A stretch of 64,000 nucleotides of DNA from Rapidithrix thailandica (lineage in GTDB: Bacteria; Bacteroidota; Bacteroidia; Cytophagales; Flammeovirgaceae). Position numbers and translations under genes: made by a program. Positions 25,664-36,400 of this stretch are shown one piece after another (position 1 is the stretch's first letter; each line of letters opens with the position of its first letter). The stretch lies in NCBI RefSeq assembly GCF_039710355.1, contig NZ_JBDKWZ010000002.1, positions 372,001 to 436,000 on the forward strand, written 5' to 3'. The notes under the pieces were generated by a model. That model ran no database searches. It saw only the letters and a list, made by a program, of their open reading frames with translations, and was not told where the DNA came from.

Positions 25664-27073
25664 TCAAGTTCTCCAAAACCATTTTTTCCGGGCAGTAAAA
25701 GAAGCCAACGCTACCACACAAGCCGTGACCAGAATCGATTTTACAGGCCCGAAGTAAATACTTATTTCCTTCAGAGAACCAAAGGCTTTGCTTATTCCGG
25801 TAAAGTAAAATAGGGGAAGTATACAAAAAGAACCGGCTACATACGCCACCATCGGGTTTTGCCCGGCTCCTACGATGCTTTTCCAAATAACATTCTCAGA
25901 GCGATAGGTAGAAATAAGTTCGCAAAACAAGTAGGTAAAAAAGGCCAAGCCGCTGGTAATAAACCAATAACTAAAAGATGAAGGGTCTTTTTTGATGCCG
26001 CCATCCATAGGCTCAAACAACAAACCCAGGAACAACCAAAAGGTCCCCCAATAAAACAGTTTCTTTAACATCTCTTCTTTACCGGAGCCGGCATTGGTAA
26101 GTATCCATCCTCCGGCAAAACATAAAACAACATTCGCCATCACCGTTAAAAATATCTCCCTGGTAAAAAGTCCTAAAAGATTGACCAAAAGCAGGCTTGT
26201 ACATATCCATAAAAGATAAGGTTTTTGCAAGGAACTGCTTGAGGTGTAACTTTTTTCCCGGTAGGCAACAATCAAATCGCCCAATAGCATTCCCGGAATG
26301 ACGATGTTCAGATATTTTAGAAAAGCAAACTGGTAAAACCAGGACACAGCAGGGTGAAAATTATAAATCATGGCTGATAAACTGCCCGAAAACTCGCGGG
26401 TCAGCCATATTGCGGCAAAGCAGGCAAGTACCCCTAAACGGAGGAGCGGTTTTTTCACTGTAACGATCCAAATGAAAGCCCCAAACACCGCCATATTTGC
26501 CAATACCAAAATAATGATGTCCTGCCGGTTCAAGCCAATTTCAAATCCCGTATAATAGTGGTGTAATAAAGTAACCGCGAAAATCAAGGAGAAACCAAGC
26601 CCTTTCAATAGGTACCCTTGTAAGCGACTGAGCGTTTGCCATCGCATAAAAATCAAAAAGAAGCTTCCGAAAGCCACAAGCCCACTTAAGTAATTGATCC
26701 AGAGAGGTGCTTTTAGAAAACCCGGATTGGTATGCCGCAATGCTATCGCAAAAAACACTAATAAAGCCCCCCGCTTCAAAATATTGCCCCAAAGTTCCTT
26801 ATTGTCAGCTTGCCCCAGTTTGTTCCTCAAGGCAAGGGGGAAAGCTGCTCCCATTGAAAAAAGGAAGAAAGGAAAGACCAAATCTACCCAGGTGATTCCG
26901 GGAATCTCAGGATGATAAGAAAAATCCGGAGGGCCTACCTGGGCATGAAACATCCAGGCCGGCCATAGATTTTCATGCGGAAACACCCCGGAAAATACCA
27001 TACCGATAATGGCTATACCTCTTAAAGCATCCAAGGCATTTGCGCGGGTCTTTGTTTTCTTTTCTGTTTTCAT
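25664..27073 (-). CDS. DUF5009-like membrane acyltransferase (HGSNAT/YeiB-related)
   Basis: Polytopic inner-membrane protein of ~470 residues with 10-12 TM helices. The N-terminus after the start has ANALDALRGIAIIGMVFSG, the signature of the heparan-alpha-glucosaminide N-acetyltransferase/YeiB group, followed by PHENLWPAWMFHAQVGPPDF. Such proteins are thought to acetylate amino sugars across the membrane. I prefer ATG at 27073 (MKTEKKTKTRANALD) to the more upstream ATG at 27103. It is located between the GHL10-like lipoprotein and the symporter. A role in trans-acetylating an imported amino sugar is inference. Confidence 0.85.
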   Translation of the reverse strand: MKTEKKTKTRANALDALRGIAIIGMVFSGVFPHENLWPAWMFHAQVGPPDFSYHPEIPGITWVDLVFPFFLFSMGAAFPLALRNKLGQADNKELWGNILKRGALLVFFAIALRHTNPGFLKAPLWINYLSGLVAFGSFFLIFMRWQTLSRLQGYLLKGLGFSLIFAVTLLHHYYTGFEIGLNRQDIIILVLANMAVFGAFIWIVTVKKPLLRLGVLACFAAIWLTREFSGSLSAMIYNFHPAVSWFYQFAFLKYLNIVIPGMLLGDLIVAYREKSYTSSSSLQKPYLLWICTSLLLVNLLGLFTREIFLTVMANVVLCFAGGWILTNAGSGKEEMLKKLFYWGTFWLFLGLLFEPMDGGIKKDPSSFSYWFITSGLAFFTYLFCELISTYRSENVIWKSIVGAGQNPMVAYVAGSFCILPLFYFTGISKAFGSLKEISIYFGPVKSILVTACVVALASFTARKKWFWRT

Positions 27074-27248
27074 TTTCACTTTACTATAGGAAAAAATTAC
27101 CATTTGCTTCCACCTGTAAGAGGGAGGAGGAATGCAATCAAACTCCTCCTTTTTCCCTCTTTATCAGGGCTGAATGTATCATCCACCCTTATGCATACTG
27201 TTACTTTATGCGGGGAATTTTGATAACGCGGAAAAGCAAGCGAAGCAA

Positions 27249-28625
27249 CTACTCTTTCAAGCCTCTTTTCAGGTAATCCCACCAACCGTAATTTATGACA
27301 TGCACAATGTCAAATACCATTGCCCCTTTGGACTTGGCCCGGCACATTTTTAAGGCTTTTACAAACTGCTCCGGGTCTTTTTTATATTGCTCAACATACA
27401 CTCCGGCAAACACATCGGTTTTGTCACTGACAATCTTATTGACCAATTCGGCAGAACCTTCTACCGTATACCAGTATTCTTTACCTAACCCCTGCCCGGC
27501 TTCGTTGCGTACTACGGTTTGGGTATTGATATTTTCAGCTTCGCTACGGTTTACTTCAAAAAAGTAATTTCCGGTCAGAAATACATCCAAAACTTCAGAA
27601 TAACCATAGTTTTTATATTCAGACGTTGCCCATTCAAAATCTCCGGAGGGGTCGTACTCCCGGCTGGCCCAGTTTACCCCTACCTCGTAGTAAGTCGGAT
27701 ACCAAGAACCGGTATAATCGCCATAGATCAAGTCCGGGTTTACGGATGTAACCACCTCTTTAGCTTTGTACATAAAGTCATGAATTACTTTAGCACGCCA
27801 CTCCAACCATTTTTTAAACAAAGGCCCTTCAATTCGTTTGGGTTTCTCACCGGAAGAATAAGAAAAAATATCCGCAGGAAAGTTTTCCACTTTTTGCTCG
27901 ATATATTCCTCAAATAACTCCTTGGAAGCCTGGGAAAAATCCGCTTGAATTCCATCGTACCGCACTCTGTCCAAGACCAAACCATCCAAGTCAGGATACA
28001 TTTCCACCAGTTCTTTCAATATGGACAACTGGTACTCCTGCACTTCCGGTAAAGCCGGGTTGAGCATTGCCGAATACTTCTGTTTTTGATCGGTAATCAA
28101 AGTCATCCCTTCGGGTAAATAACTCAGTGTTTGCCAATGAGCTTTGGATGCATCCTCATACACCACTCCCCTGTCAAAATAATTATGCCCGGCAACAAAC
28201 ACATTGGTAGAAGCATGAATGGTCAATCCCAATTGATGCCCTTCTTTAATAAAAGCAGAAAGCATGTCCCAAGAGGTGTCTTTTTTTCCGCTTTCGTATT
28301 CGCCTTTCCATTCAGTCATTACCGGAGCTATTTTACTTGGGTATAATACTTCCCCTGTGATGGGCTTTACATCCACTACAACATCAGTCACCCCCGCATC
28401 TTTGGCTTTTTGTAAGTAATAAGTAATCGAATCGCGAAAGGAAAAACGATGAAAATTGGCTGTTGCATCAAAATACAGGAAGTGCTTTTGGTCAAGCGTA
28501 TTTTCTTGCGAAGCCAAATCCTTGGCCTTTGTGCCTTCTTCTGTTTTTGTATTCTCGTTGCCTTTGCATGCCACTAATAGCCCACCGGCCAATAGCATCA
28601 TTAAAATCTGTTTTAAATACTTCAT
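27249..28625 (-). CDS. GHL10-like glycosidase lipoprotein (paralogue 2)
   Basis: Start taken at ATG 28625 (MKYLKQILMMLLAGGLLVACKG), which gives a good lipobox LVAC, so it is a lipoprotein, likely surface-exposed or periplasmic. The body resembles the glycosyl-hydrolase-like GHL10/DUF187 TIM barrel: FLYFDATANFHR, AGVTDVVVDVKPITGEVLYPS, GLTIHASTNVF, and LDGLVLDRVRYDG (candidate catalytic Asp/Arg strand), then NPDLIYGDYTGSWY and NWASREYD. It shares overall length and most motifs with the next upstream gene, so it is a tandem duplicate. Substrate is unknown. These are the only candidate glycosidases on the outside in this PUL. Confidence 0.82.
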   Translation of the reverse strand: MKYLKQILMMLLAGGLLVACKGNENTKTEEGTKAKDLASQENTLDQKHFLYFDATANFHRFSFRDSITYYLQKAKDAGVTDVVVDVKPITGEVLYPSKIAPVMTEWKGEYESGKKDTSWDMLSAFIKEGHQLGLTIHASTNVFVAGHNYFDRGVVYEDASKAHWQTLSYLPEGMTLITDQKQKYSAMLNPALPEVQEYQLSILKELVEMYPDLDGLVLDRVRYDGIQADFSQASKELFEEYIEQKVENFPADIFSYSSGEKPKRIEGPLFKKWLEWRAKVIHDFMYKAKEVVTSVNPDLIYGDYTGSWYPTYYEVGVNWASREYDPSGDFEWATSEYKNYGYSEVLDVFLTGNYFFEVNRSEAENINTQTVVRNEAGQGLGKEYWYTVEGSAELVNKIVSDKTDVFAGVYVEQYKKDPEQFVKALKMCRAKSKGAMVFDIVHVINYGWWDYLKRGLKE

Positions 28626-28685
28626 GTTGTAAAAAATGTTCATTTTCAAATTGTTCTACTTGTATGCTGTTGTTTATTTCCGTTG

Positions 28686-30062
28686 TTAATTATCTGAGGA
28701 AATTGCTTGTTCAATGCCCTTCTTGACATATTGCCATTGATTTTTTTTCTTTAAATGAATCATATCAAAAAGGAAATAGCCGTCACTGGCATTGATTGCG
28801 GCATCTACTGAAAGCGTAATTGCTTCGTTAATCACTTCATCGCTGGTGGTCGCCCACTTTCCGTTACCAATATCAGGTCCTCCGGCTACCAAAGCATCCC
28901 CTTTGATTTTTTCCATTGCTTTTGAACAAAAGCCTTGTATCGTCCATTCGTTTGTTCCGTACACCCGTGTAGGAGGCGCATACGCCCCAATGAGCATAAT
29001 ATCCATCAAATCGGCATACCCATAATTTTTATAATCCGGTGTCGCCCAGGCAGGATAAGTCGATGCCGTATTGTACTGTGGACTTGCCCAATTCACTCCC
29101 ACTCCATAATAGATGGAATACCAGCCACCTACATACACACCGAATTGGAGATCCGGATTCTTGGCTTTCACCCGGTTTCGGGCTTTTTCCATAAAGTCAT
29201 GGATGGTTTTGGCACGAAACTCCAGCCACTTTTTAAAATGGACGGGTAATTCCGCAGGCAGGTCTCCCGCTTTCATACCCGGAGTCATCACATCGGCCGG
29301 AAAATTTTGCAAAGAATACCCCAAATACGCTTCGAACTTCTTTTTGGATTCATTCGAAAAGTCACTGTCCAGATCGTCAAAACGGCCCCGGTCTAAAAAA
29401 ACACCGTCCAAGCCCTCATAAGCTGCCAAATCGTCCAACATATCACACAAATAGTTTTGGACATTCTCATTTACCGGATTGAAAAATTTAGCTTCTTTAG
29501 CATTTTTATCCAACGTGTTTACCAAGCCCGATTCGGTCAGTAATTGGGTGGCCCAATGCCGTTTATCCGCTTCCCGGAAAAGCATACCCTCCGACCCCAA
29601 GCTAGTGGTGTTTCCCCCGACAAAAGTATTCACCCCCGCATGTATTTTTAACCCCAAGCTATGCCCGGCATCAATAAACGCCTGAAGATAATCCCAGGTG
29701 GCGGTACGCTCAATTTTTGCATAACCGCTTGGTAGCCAAGCACCCAGCCATTGTACCTGATTCACTACATCCGTTGTAAACAACACATCCCCGGTAGTAG
29801 GGCGCACATCCACTACCACATCCGTAAACCCGGCATCTTTTGCCAATTGTAAATCCCGCAGGATATTTTCTTTGTTATTGGCAAAATCCGGAAAATTGGC
29901 AGCCGCATCGATCCAAATAAACCTCGGCTTTTCCGCATTGTCTTTTCCTTTGTCCCAATCCCATTCCAGTTCCTCTTCACGGTCGTTACAAGCACTTACA
30001 CTGAAGATAAGCGCAGTGCATAAGGCCCAAAGGGCAATCGTATATTTAGTTCTGAAATTCAT
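28686..30062 (-). CDS. GHL10-like glycosidase lipoprotein (paralogue 1)
   Basis: The start at 30062 (MNFRTKYTIALWALC...FSVSACND) gives a lipoprotein signal with lipobox VSAC. TIM-barrel landmarks parallel those of the downstream paralogue: FIWIDAAANFPDF, AGFTDVVVDVRPTTGDVLF, GLKIHAGVNTFVGG, LDGVFLDRGRFDD, NPDLQFGVYVGGWYSIYYG and NWASPQYN. A Glu/Asp-rich linker (EEELEWDWDKGKD) follows the lipid anchor. It differs from the downstream paralogue mainly in the C-terminal third (PPTRVYGTNEWTIQGFC). A function on a glycan at the cell surface is inferred from the neighbouring SusD. Confidence 0.82.
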   Translation of the reverse strand: MNFRTKYTIALWALCTALIFSVSACNDREEELEWDWDKGKDNAEKPRFIWIDAAANFPDFANNKENILRDLQLAKDAGFTDVVVDVRPTTGDVLFTTDVVNQVQWLGAWLPSGYAKIERTATWDYLQAFIDAGHSLGLKIHAGVNTFVGGNTTSLGSEGMLFREADKRHWATQLLTESGLVNTLDKNAKEAKFFNPVNENVQNYLCDMLDDLAAYEGLDGVFLDRGRFDDLDSDFSNESKKKFEAYLGYSLQNFPADVMTPGMKAGDLPAELPVHFKKWLEFRAKTIHDFMEKARNRVKAKNPDLQFGVYVGGWYSIYYGVGVNWASPQYNTASTYPAWATPDYKNYGYADLMDIMLIGAYAPPTRVYGTNEWTIQGFCSKAMEKIKGDALVAGGPDIGNGKWATTSDEVINEAITLSVDAAINASDGYFLFDMIHLKKKNQWQYVKKGIEQAISSDN

Positions 30063-30129
30063 CATTATCATGGTGATAAATACCGGCCTCTCTTCCGGAA
30101 AAAAGAAGCCAGTTGTTTTTTAAATTTAT

Positions 30130-31815
30130 TTACATATCAATACAATCGAATTGATATCCAACCACATAACCATTAGTAAACATAAAATAGAGGTACATAA
30201 AATAGCCGTCTTCGGAAACCTTCAGCGCCACATCGCCCGTACCGTTTGCATTCGCCACTACCGGTGTAATGGCTTTGGCTCCATAGGTATCCCTGGCACT
30301 TTCCCAGACTACGGCATTACAGGTTTTTGTTTCCAGGTTCCCTTCAAAACCCACATTGCTACTTACATCCAATAACCAGACGGCATCTGCCGCTCCCCAA
30401 GTGAAACTGTTCACCCAATTCAGGGTGGTGTATTTTGCATTGTTAAATTCTGCATAGTCCACTGCATTTGGGATATAGTTAGCACTGATTGCTTCCAACT
30501 TATTGCTCACAGTGTTGGTTGTTCCATTGACCCAGGCAAAGGTGTTGTCCGAATAAGAGGCCACAAAATAATCGCTGGAGACATCGGAGGCAGAAGTAGA
30601 CACGACATCTGCATTGATGGTCCACCCTTTGGTCAGGCCACTCATAGTAATAATTTCAGGCGTCTGAGATGTCAGAGTCCCACCTACAACTGTCCAGCGG
30701 GCAATACGTTGATTGGCAGTCCCTAACAACGGAGCCGTGATGATTGCATCTCCGGTAATACTTCCGTTGACAGACAACTTTCGACCAATGGCCTCTCCCC
30801 CGTTCCACTCGATCATCAGTTCCGGAGTTCCGTCAACGGAAGCCAGTTTCCAGACCTTGAATGCACCGTCATTGGGTGATAAATTACAGATCAATACATT
30901 TCCTTCATCGTCCGCCGTATTATAAAAATTGGAAAGAGAACCTTTGATCGCACCCAAGTCAATTTCTCCGATCTTTTCTCCCGTTTTAGCATTGATGTAA
31001 ATACTGTTTTCATTCCGGGTGTTCAAGACAACATACTCCCCGGCCACCGCCATTCCTCCGGTCATATTATCCGTAGTGATGCCCAAGTCGGCTTTTAACT
31101 GTTTGGCAAACATGAGCTTTGCACTACCCATGCGAATGCCATAAGGCAGTTTTTCAGGGATTTGTTTTTTCACCGTATACACACTTTTTGTCTGGCCATC
31201 GTGGGCAGTTACCGTCAGTTGTTGTTCCGTATTGTAGTTCAGAATGGTACTTGCAGGGTCCGGTGAAATACTCGCATGATACGATAAGGTAACCTCAGCC
31301 AAGGCAGGATCGATATCTCCCACCGCTACCAGAGAGATGGTTTTAGTTGCTTCATTGATGACTCCGGATAAACCTTGTGAAGGAATCGAAAACGCTTCTA
31401 TCTGACACGCATTGCTTTTCCGGATTTCTCCTCTTACCACATATTGCTTTTTTTCCTTAACTTGATCCGTAACTGTGATGCTATTTTCTTGAGATAAATC
31501 CATGTACAAAAGTGCAGGACTCGCGATCACATTATCATCCAAATTGGCCGAAACCCTCATTGTCTTCAATTGTACTTCCGTGACCTGGTTATTACTGCTT
31601 ACAGGGTAGTAATATGGAATGGGAATGATAATTTCGTTGCTTCCTTCAGTAATGTATCCGGTAAATGCTCCCGTACCGTCTTCAAAGGTTGCTGTGATGC
31701 TATTGATCCCATTTCTGGAGACGGATGGTTTCAGTTCGTCCGGATGATGGCAGCTATTCAGGCATATGAGTAAGGCCAGTATCGCTATATTGAATATATA
31801 TTTTTTCATTTTCAT
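30130..31815 (-). CDS. DUF5018-like surface lipoprotein (SusE/F position)
   Basis: ~560 residues with signal and lipobox (MKMKKYIFNIAILALLICLNSC). The N-terminal half holds repeated Ig-like domains typical of DUF5018 proteins (INSITATFEDGTGAFTGYI, IEAFSIPSQGLSGVINEATKTISLVAV, YHASISPDPAS, TVTAHDGQTKSVYTVKK). The C-terminal half resembles a beta-propeller, with recurring turns such as YVVLNTRNENSIYINAKTG and DAIITAPLLGTANQRIARW. It comes immediately after SusD (5 nt with this start), where SusE/SusF-like surface glycan-binding proteins lie, so a binding role is likely. No catalytic motif is apparent. Confidence 0.8.
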   Translation of the reverse strand: MKMKKYIFNIAILALLICLNSCHHPDELKPSVSRNGINSITATFEDGTGAFTGYITEGSNEIIIPIPYYYPVSSNNQVTEVQLKTMRVSANLDDNVIASPALLYMDLSQENSITVTDQVKEKKQYVVRGEIRKSNACQIEAFSIPSQGLSGVINEATKTISLVAVGDIDPALAEVTLSYHASISPDPASTILNYNTEQQLTVTAHDGQTKSVYTVKKQIPEKLPYGIRMGSAKLMFAKQLKADLGITTDNMTGGMAVAGEYVVLNTRNENSIYINAKTGEKIGEIDLGAIKGSLSNFYNTADDEGNVLICNLSPNDGAFKVWKLASVDGTPELMIEWNGGEAIGRKLSVNGSITGDAIITAPLLGTANQRIARWTVVGGTLTSQTPEIITMSGLTKGWTINADVVSTSASDVSSDYFVASYSDNTFAWVNGTTNTVSNKLEAISANYIPNAVDYAEFNNAKYTTLNWVNSFTWGAADAVWLLDVSSNVGFEGNLETKTCNAVVWESARDTYGAKAITPVVANANGTGDVALKVSEDGYFMYLYFMFTNGYVVGYQFDCIDM

Positions 31816-31820
31816 TATGT

Positions 31821-33458
31821 TTATTTCCATTCATCGTATTGTTCAATGGCGGCATTGTTTGCGAGCTCACTGTAAGGAACCGGCAATACGTAGGTTTTTT
31901 CCAGAAACTTGCGATCTTGCAAATCACAGTCTACATACTCATACAAGTATCCGCCCGGATCTTTGGAAATTTTCATCCCGTGCACACGATACTTGTTGTA
32001 TTCTATATGGGCAAGTTTCCATCTGCGCATATCCCAATACAAATGCCCTTCAAAAGAGAGTTCTATTTTACGTTCTTGACGAATGGCTTCAAAAAGATCC
32101 GGCCCTGTCAAACCACTTTTCGCAGGCAAGCCTACACCCGGACGGGCACGTACCAAGTTTAAATCGGCGATCGCCTCTCCGCTTTTATTCAAGCGGAAGT
32201 TGGCTTCGGCACGGTTCAAGTAGACTTCTGCCAAACGGAGTTCCACCCAGGTTTGTGTACTTGGGTATGTTATCAGATCTGTGTGCTCCTCGTTCATAAA
32301 TTTGCGCAGATAATACCCTGTGGTGGTTCTTCCTTTGGCATATGTATCCTCCCGGTAACCCATATACCTTCCATTGGTTCCATCCACACTATTTTCCAAT
32401 ACCTTGTCTTTCCAGGTCGCTCCGTTGTATAGGATTGTCGCATGAAAACGAGGCTCCAACTCTTCGTAAGGCGGACGTGCAGTGGTACCTCCCGGTACTT
32501 GCCATGCACTCCAGTCAACCCTACTTCCGTTACTTTTTTCATAAGCTTCTACCATTTCTTGAGTAGGTGTACCACTGCCTCCCTGATTTTCTATTTCTCC
32601 AAAAGTTGCATAGTATTTATCAAAAGAATGGTTGGGACCGGTAATCAGGTAATTGTATTCCAAAACCGACTCGGAATTCCCTCCTTTCCAGGCATCTTCG
32701 TAATTGTCCGTTAAGGCATAAATATTCAAAGCCAGTACTGAATCAGCAGCGACTTTAGCTGACTCCCAACGTTCCGCATAAAGCATTGCACGGGATTTGA
32801 AAGCAAAAGCGGCTCCTTTTGTAATCCTACCACTCTGGGCACTTTCCCACATTTCAGGCAAAACAGAGGCCGCAAAATCCAAATCTTCTTCTATCAAATC
32901 CCAGGTTTCCCCGGAAGAAGAGCGGTCTTTATCCTTTTGCAAATCCATGTCTTTGTAAAGGATCACTCCACCATGGCGCTTTGCTAACTGGAAATACAAA
33001 AACGCCCTGAAGAAGCGAGCTTGCCCTTCAAATAATTTGTTTTGATCCTCTGTTAACCGGGAATATTTTTCCAGTCCGACCAGAAACTCATTGATCCTGC
33101 GAATCCTCTCATAAGCATTTCCCCAAGTGTTTAACAAATTGCCTGTCGGGGACATAGATTCCGGAGTAAACACATAATTATTAGCATCCCCCGCCCGGCT
33201 ACCCGGTACATACGAACCGTATTTTAATGTTTCGGTTAATCCTTCTGTCAAGTTTCCACTAAACTGGTCTGCTCCGAAATTCCCATAACGGTCGAGGTAC
33301 GGATAGAAACCATTTACATACAAGGTTACGTTTGCTTCATCTTCCCAAACCACTTTGTCTGAAATCCGGTCGGTAGGAGTCGTATCCAGAAAATCATCAC
33401 ATCCGCACAAACTGATCACGCCAAACAATAGTACTATATGAAATATCTTATTCATCAT
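31821..33458 (-). CDS. SusD/RagB-family glycan-binding lipoprotein
   Basis: 545 residues. Signal and lipobox MMNKIFHIVLLFGVISLCGC, then DDFLDTTPTDRISDKVVWED, a common SusD opening. TPR-type helices follow (RIRRINEFLVGLEKY, GQARFFRAFLYFQLAKRHGGV). The conserved C-terminal block is RLAEVYLNRAEANFRLN, AIADLNLVRARPG, IRQERKIELSFEGHLYWDMRRW. It caps the SusC channel and captures the oligosaccharide at the cell surface. It is 19 nt downstream of SusC. Confidence 0.96.
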   Translation of the reverse strand: MMNKIFHIVLLFGVISLCGCDDFLDTTPTDRISDKVVWEDEANVTLYVNGFYPYLDRYGNFGADQFSGNLTEGLTETLKYGSYVPGSRAGDANNYVFTPESMSPTGNLLNTWGNAYERIRRINEFLVGLEKYSRLTEDQNKLFEGQARFFRAFLYFQLAKRHGGVILYKDMDLQKDKDRSSSGETWDLIEEDLDFAASVLPEMWESAQSGRITKGAAFAFKSRAMLYAERWESAKVAADSVLALNIYALTDNYEDAWKGGNSESVLEYNYLITGPNHSFDKYYATFGEIENQGGSGTPTQEMVEAYEKSNGSRVDWSAWQVPGGTTARPPYEELEPRFHATILYNGATWKDKVLENSVDGTNGRYMGYREDTYAKGRTTTGYYLRKFMNEEHTDLITYPSTQTWVELRLAEVYLNRAEANFRLNKSGEAIADLNLVRARPGVGLPAKSGLTGPDLFEAIRQERKIELSFEGHLYWDMRRWKLAHIEYNKYRVHGMKISKDPGGYLYEYVDCDLQDRKFLEKTYVLPVPYSELANNAAIEQYDEWK

Positions 33459-33477
33459 GATATCAACTATTTATGCT

Positions 33478-36400
33478 TTAAAAGGTCAATTTCACACCCA
33501 TGGAAAATATCCGTTGCTGCGGGTAATAGCCATTGGATACGCCCGGGTGTTCGGGGTCTATATTGTATTTTGACAGGCCGCTAAATGTCAACAAATTTTG
33601 TCCTTCCAGATATATCCTCAGGTTTTCCATACCGACTTTCCGCACCCAATCGTTGGGAAGGGTATAGCCGATTTGCAGCGTTTTTAAGCGCAGATAATCA
33701 CCATTCCGGTACCAGAAAGTGGAAGAAAAAGCATTGTTAGAACTGACTGGCACCAGGGAAAGCCGGGGGAATTCACCATTGGGATTGTCTTCTCTCCAGG
33801 AGTTTTCCAATAAGAATTCCGGAGAATTACCACCGTGGTAGAAAGGCCTGGTCAGAGAGGTATGGTCCATCACTCCGTTACTGTACAAGCCGGTGAGCGC
33901 CACGTCTCTACCCAGAGCTCCTTGAAACAAAACGGATATGTCGATACTTTTCCAATTGGCATCAAAGGTAAAACCACCTACAAACTTAGGATATGCCGAT
34001 TTGCCAATGTACCCCCGGTCTTGCTCATAGGAAATCACTCCGTCTCCATTTCTATCCAGGTAGCGAATATCCCCTACCCGCACAGCTTTTCCTTCAATCA
34101 AAGCCGCATTGCGGATTTCCTCTTCGCTTTGGAATAGGCCTTGATCGATAAACCCTATTTGCGCACCTACTTCCTTGCCTGTGAGTTTTAACCAATCGGG
34201 TGTGTTTTCAGAATCACCGTATTTCAACCATCTCCGCTTGGTATACGTCCCGTTCAATCCTATGGAATAAGAAAAACCTCCTACTTTGTTATGATGAGTT
34301 AAAGCAACTTCAAATCCTTTATGGTCTTGTTTATTGTTATTTTCATAGCCATAAACATAACCTCCATACGAGTCAGGATATCTGGCATCGGCTGAGCTCA
34401 ACATGTCGTAGATATACTTGTAAAATACATCAAACTCCACTCCCAATAACCCGTTCCATAAAGTTGCATCAATCCCCACATTGTATTGCAATGCTTTAGC
34501 CCAAGTCAGGTTAATATTGCCGGGCTTTGATGTAATCAGACCGTTCTGCCCTTCTCCTCCGATCACGACTGCCGGATTGCTTAAAAAAGATAAGGTATTC
34601 AAATAAAAGTACGGGCTGATTTGCGAGGTTCCGGTTAGCCCGACACTTCCTCTCAGTTTCAGATTATTGATATGACCTCCCAATGCACTACGGAACCAAT
34701 CCTCTTCCGAAATCCGCCAACCCAGGGAAGCTGCCGGAAACGCCCCCCAACGCTTACCGTCTACCATTCCGCCAAAGATATAACTACCGTCATACCGCAT
34801 GGAAAACTCTGCTAAGTACTTGTCTTTATAATCATAACTAATCCGTCCGACAAACCCGGCCTTCCGTTCGGTATAACTACTGCCGGAAACCTTTGTCCTG
34901 TCTTTCAGATTGGCATAATTCAATTCGTCCAGCTCCAGAATATCGAACCCATACCCGTAAGCCCCAAATTTATTTCCATCCCGTTGAACCGTTTCCATCA
35001 ATAGCAGTACGGCGACATTGTGCAAGCCAAATGTATTCTCATAATTAAGGCTGGTATTGGTTACCAAATTTGTATAATGAGACATTCCTTCCACCAGGCT
35101 AGCCGTGTTTCCTCTTGCATCATGAGCATAATTATAATTGATCTTATCCGTACCGATTGTTGGTGCGGTTGCTACCAATGTTTGGTAAGGTGAAGAAAAT
35201 ACTTTGGAAGCCTGATAGGATACATCATAAGCCGTTAAAAATTTTGCACTGAGCCCTTTTACATATGGGATATCGTATTTCAAAGCCAAATTGGTTTGAA
35301 GGATATTCGTCTTCACATTGTTATAGCCGGATAATTCTGAGGCTGCCAGTGGGTTTACATACGTGCTGGCCGTACGGGTACTTACCGGGGTTCCGTCTAT
35401 CGTTTCAGGTACATACGGATGTGCTCTCATGGCTTGTTGAGGGATGTTGTTCCAAGCTGAGGGCGAAGCCGAAAAGCCGGGTTGTTTCCGGTCTTCTATC
35501 CGTCCCGCCAAGCCAAACATCAAGCTTAAGTTATTGGCAATTTCCGCATCTATATTCGAACGCAAATTCAAACGGTTATACTTAAACCCATTGACATTTC
35601 CCTCTTGGTTATAATTTCCGAGAGACACAAAGTATTTGATCTTTTCCGTCCCTCCGGTAGCATTCACATTATAATTCCTGGTTTTTCCAATATCGAAAGT
35701 TTTCTCATACCAGTTGGTATTTCCCCATCCATCCGTGGGATCTCCGTTCAGCATTTTTTCCACCTGTCCGGAAGTAAAAACCGGATCGTCACCATCCATT
35801 TCCCGGGCTTTATTATACCAATAAGCGTAACCGGGACCATCCAACATTTCTAACATCAAAGCATTGGAACTCAACCCATGCGCACCCGAAAACGTGATTC
35901 TGGAAGGAGCCACCTTTCCCCGTTTGGTTGTCACTATGATGACGGCATTGGCATCCAATCCGTACACCGAAGCCGAAGAAGCGTCTTTCAGGACCGAAAT
36001 GCTTTCAATTTCATTCGGATCAATTTCCGAAAAATCACGCTGTACACCATCCACAATATATTTGGCAGAAGAGCCCCTTACGATAATGCTTGAAGCATCG
36101 CTGCCCGGTTGTCCCGATTGTTGCAGGGACACTACCCCGGGAACCATCCCCCCCAAACGATTGGTAATATTTCCAACCGGAGCTTTAAGCAACTTCTCCC
36201 CCGACACTTGAGATACCGCACCGGTAACACTTTGCCGGTTTTGCGTACCATAGCCTACCACTACGATTTCATCTAAAGTTTGAATATCAACCGTCATTAC
36301 TACATCTACGACCGACCTGCTAGCCGATGAAACCTCCTGAGTGATATACCCTACATAAGAGAAGATCAAAACTTCATTTTCCGATGGTAGTTGAAGTGAA

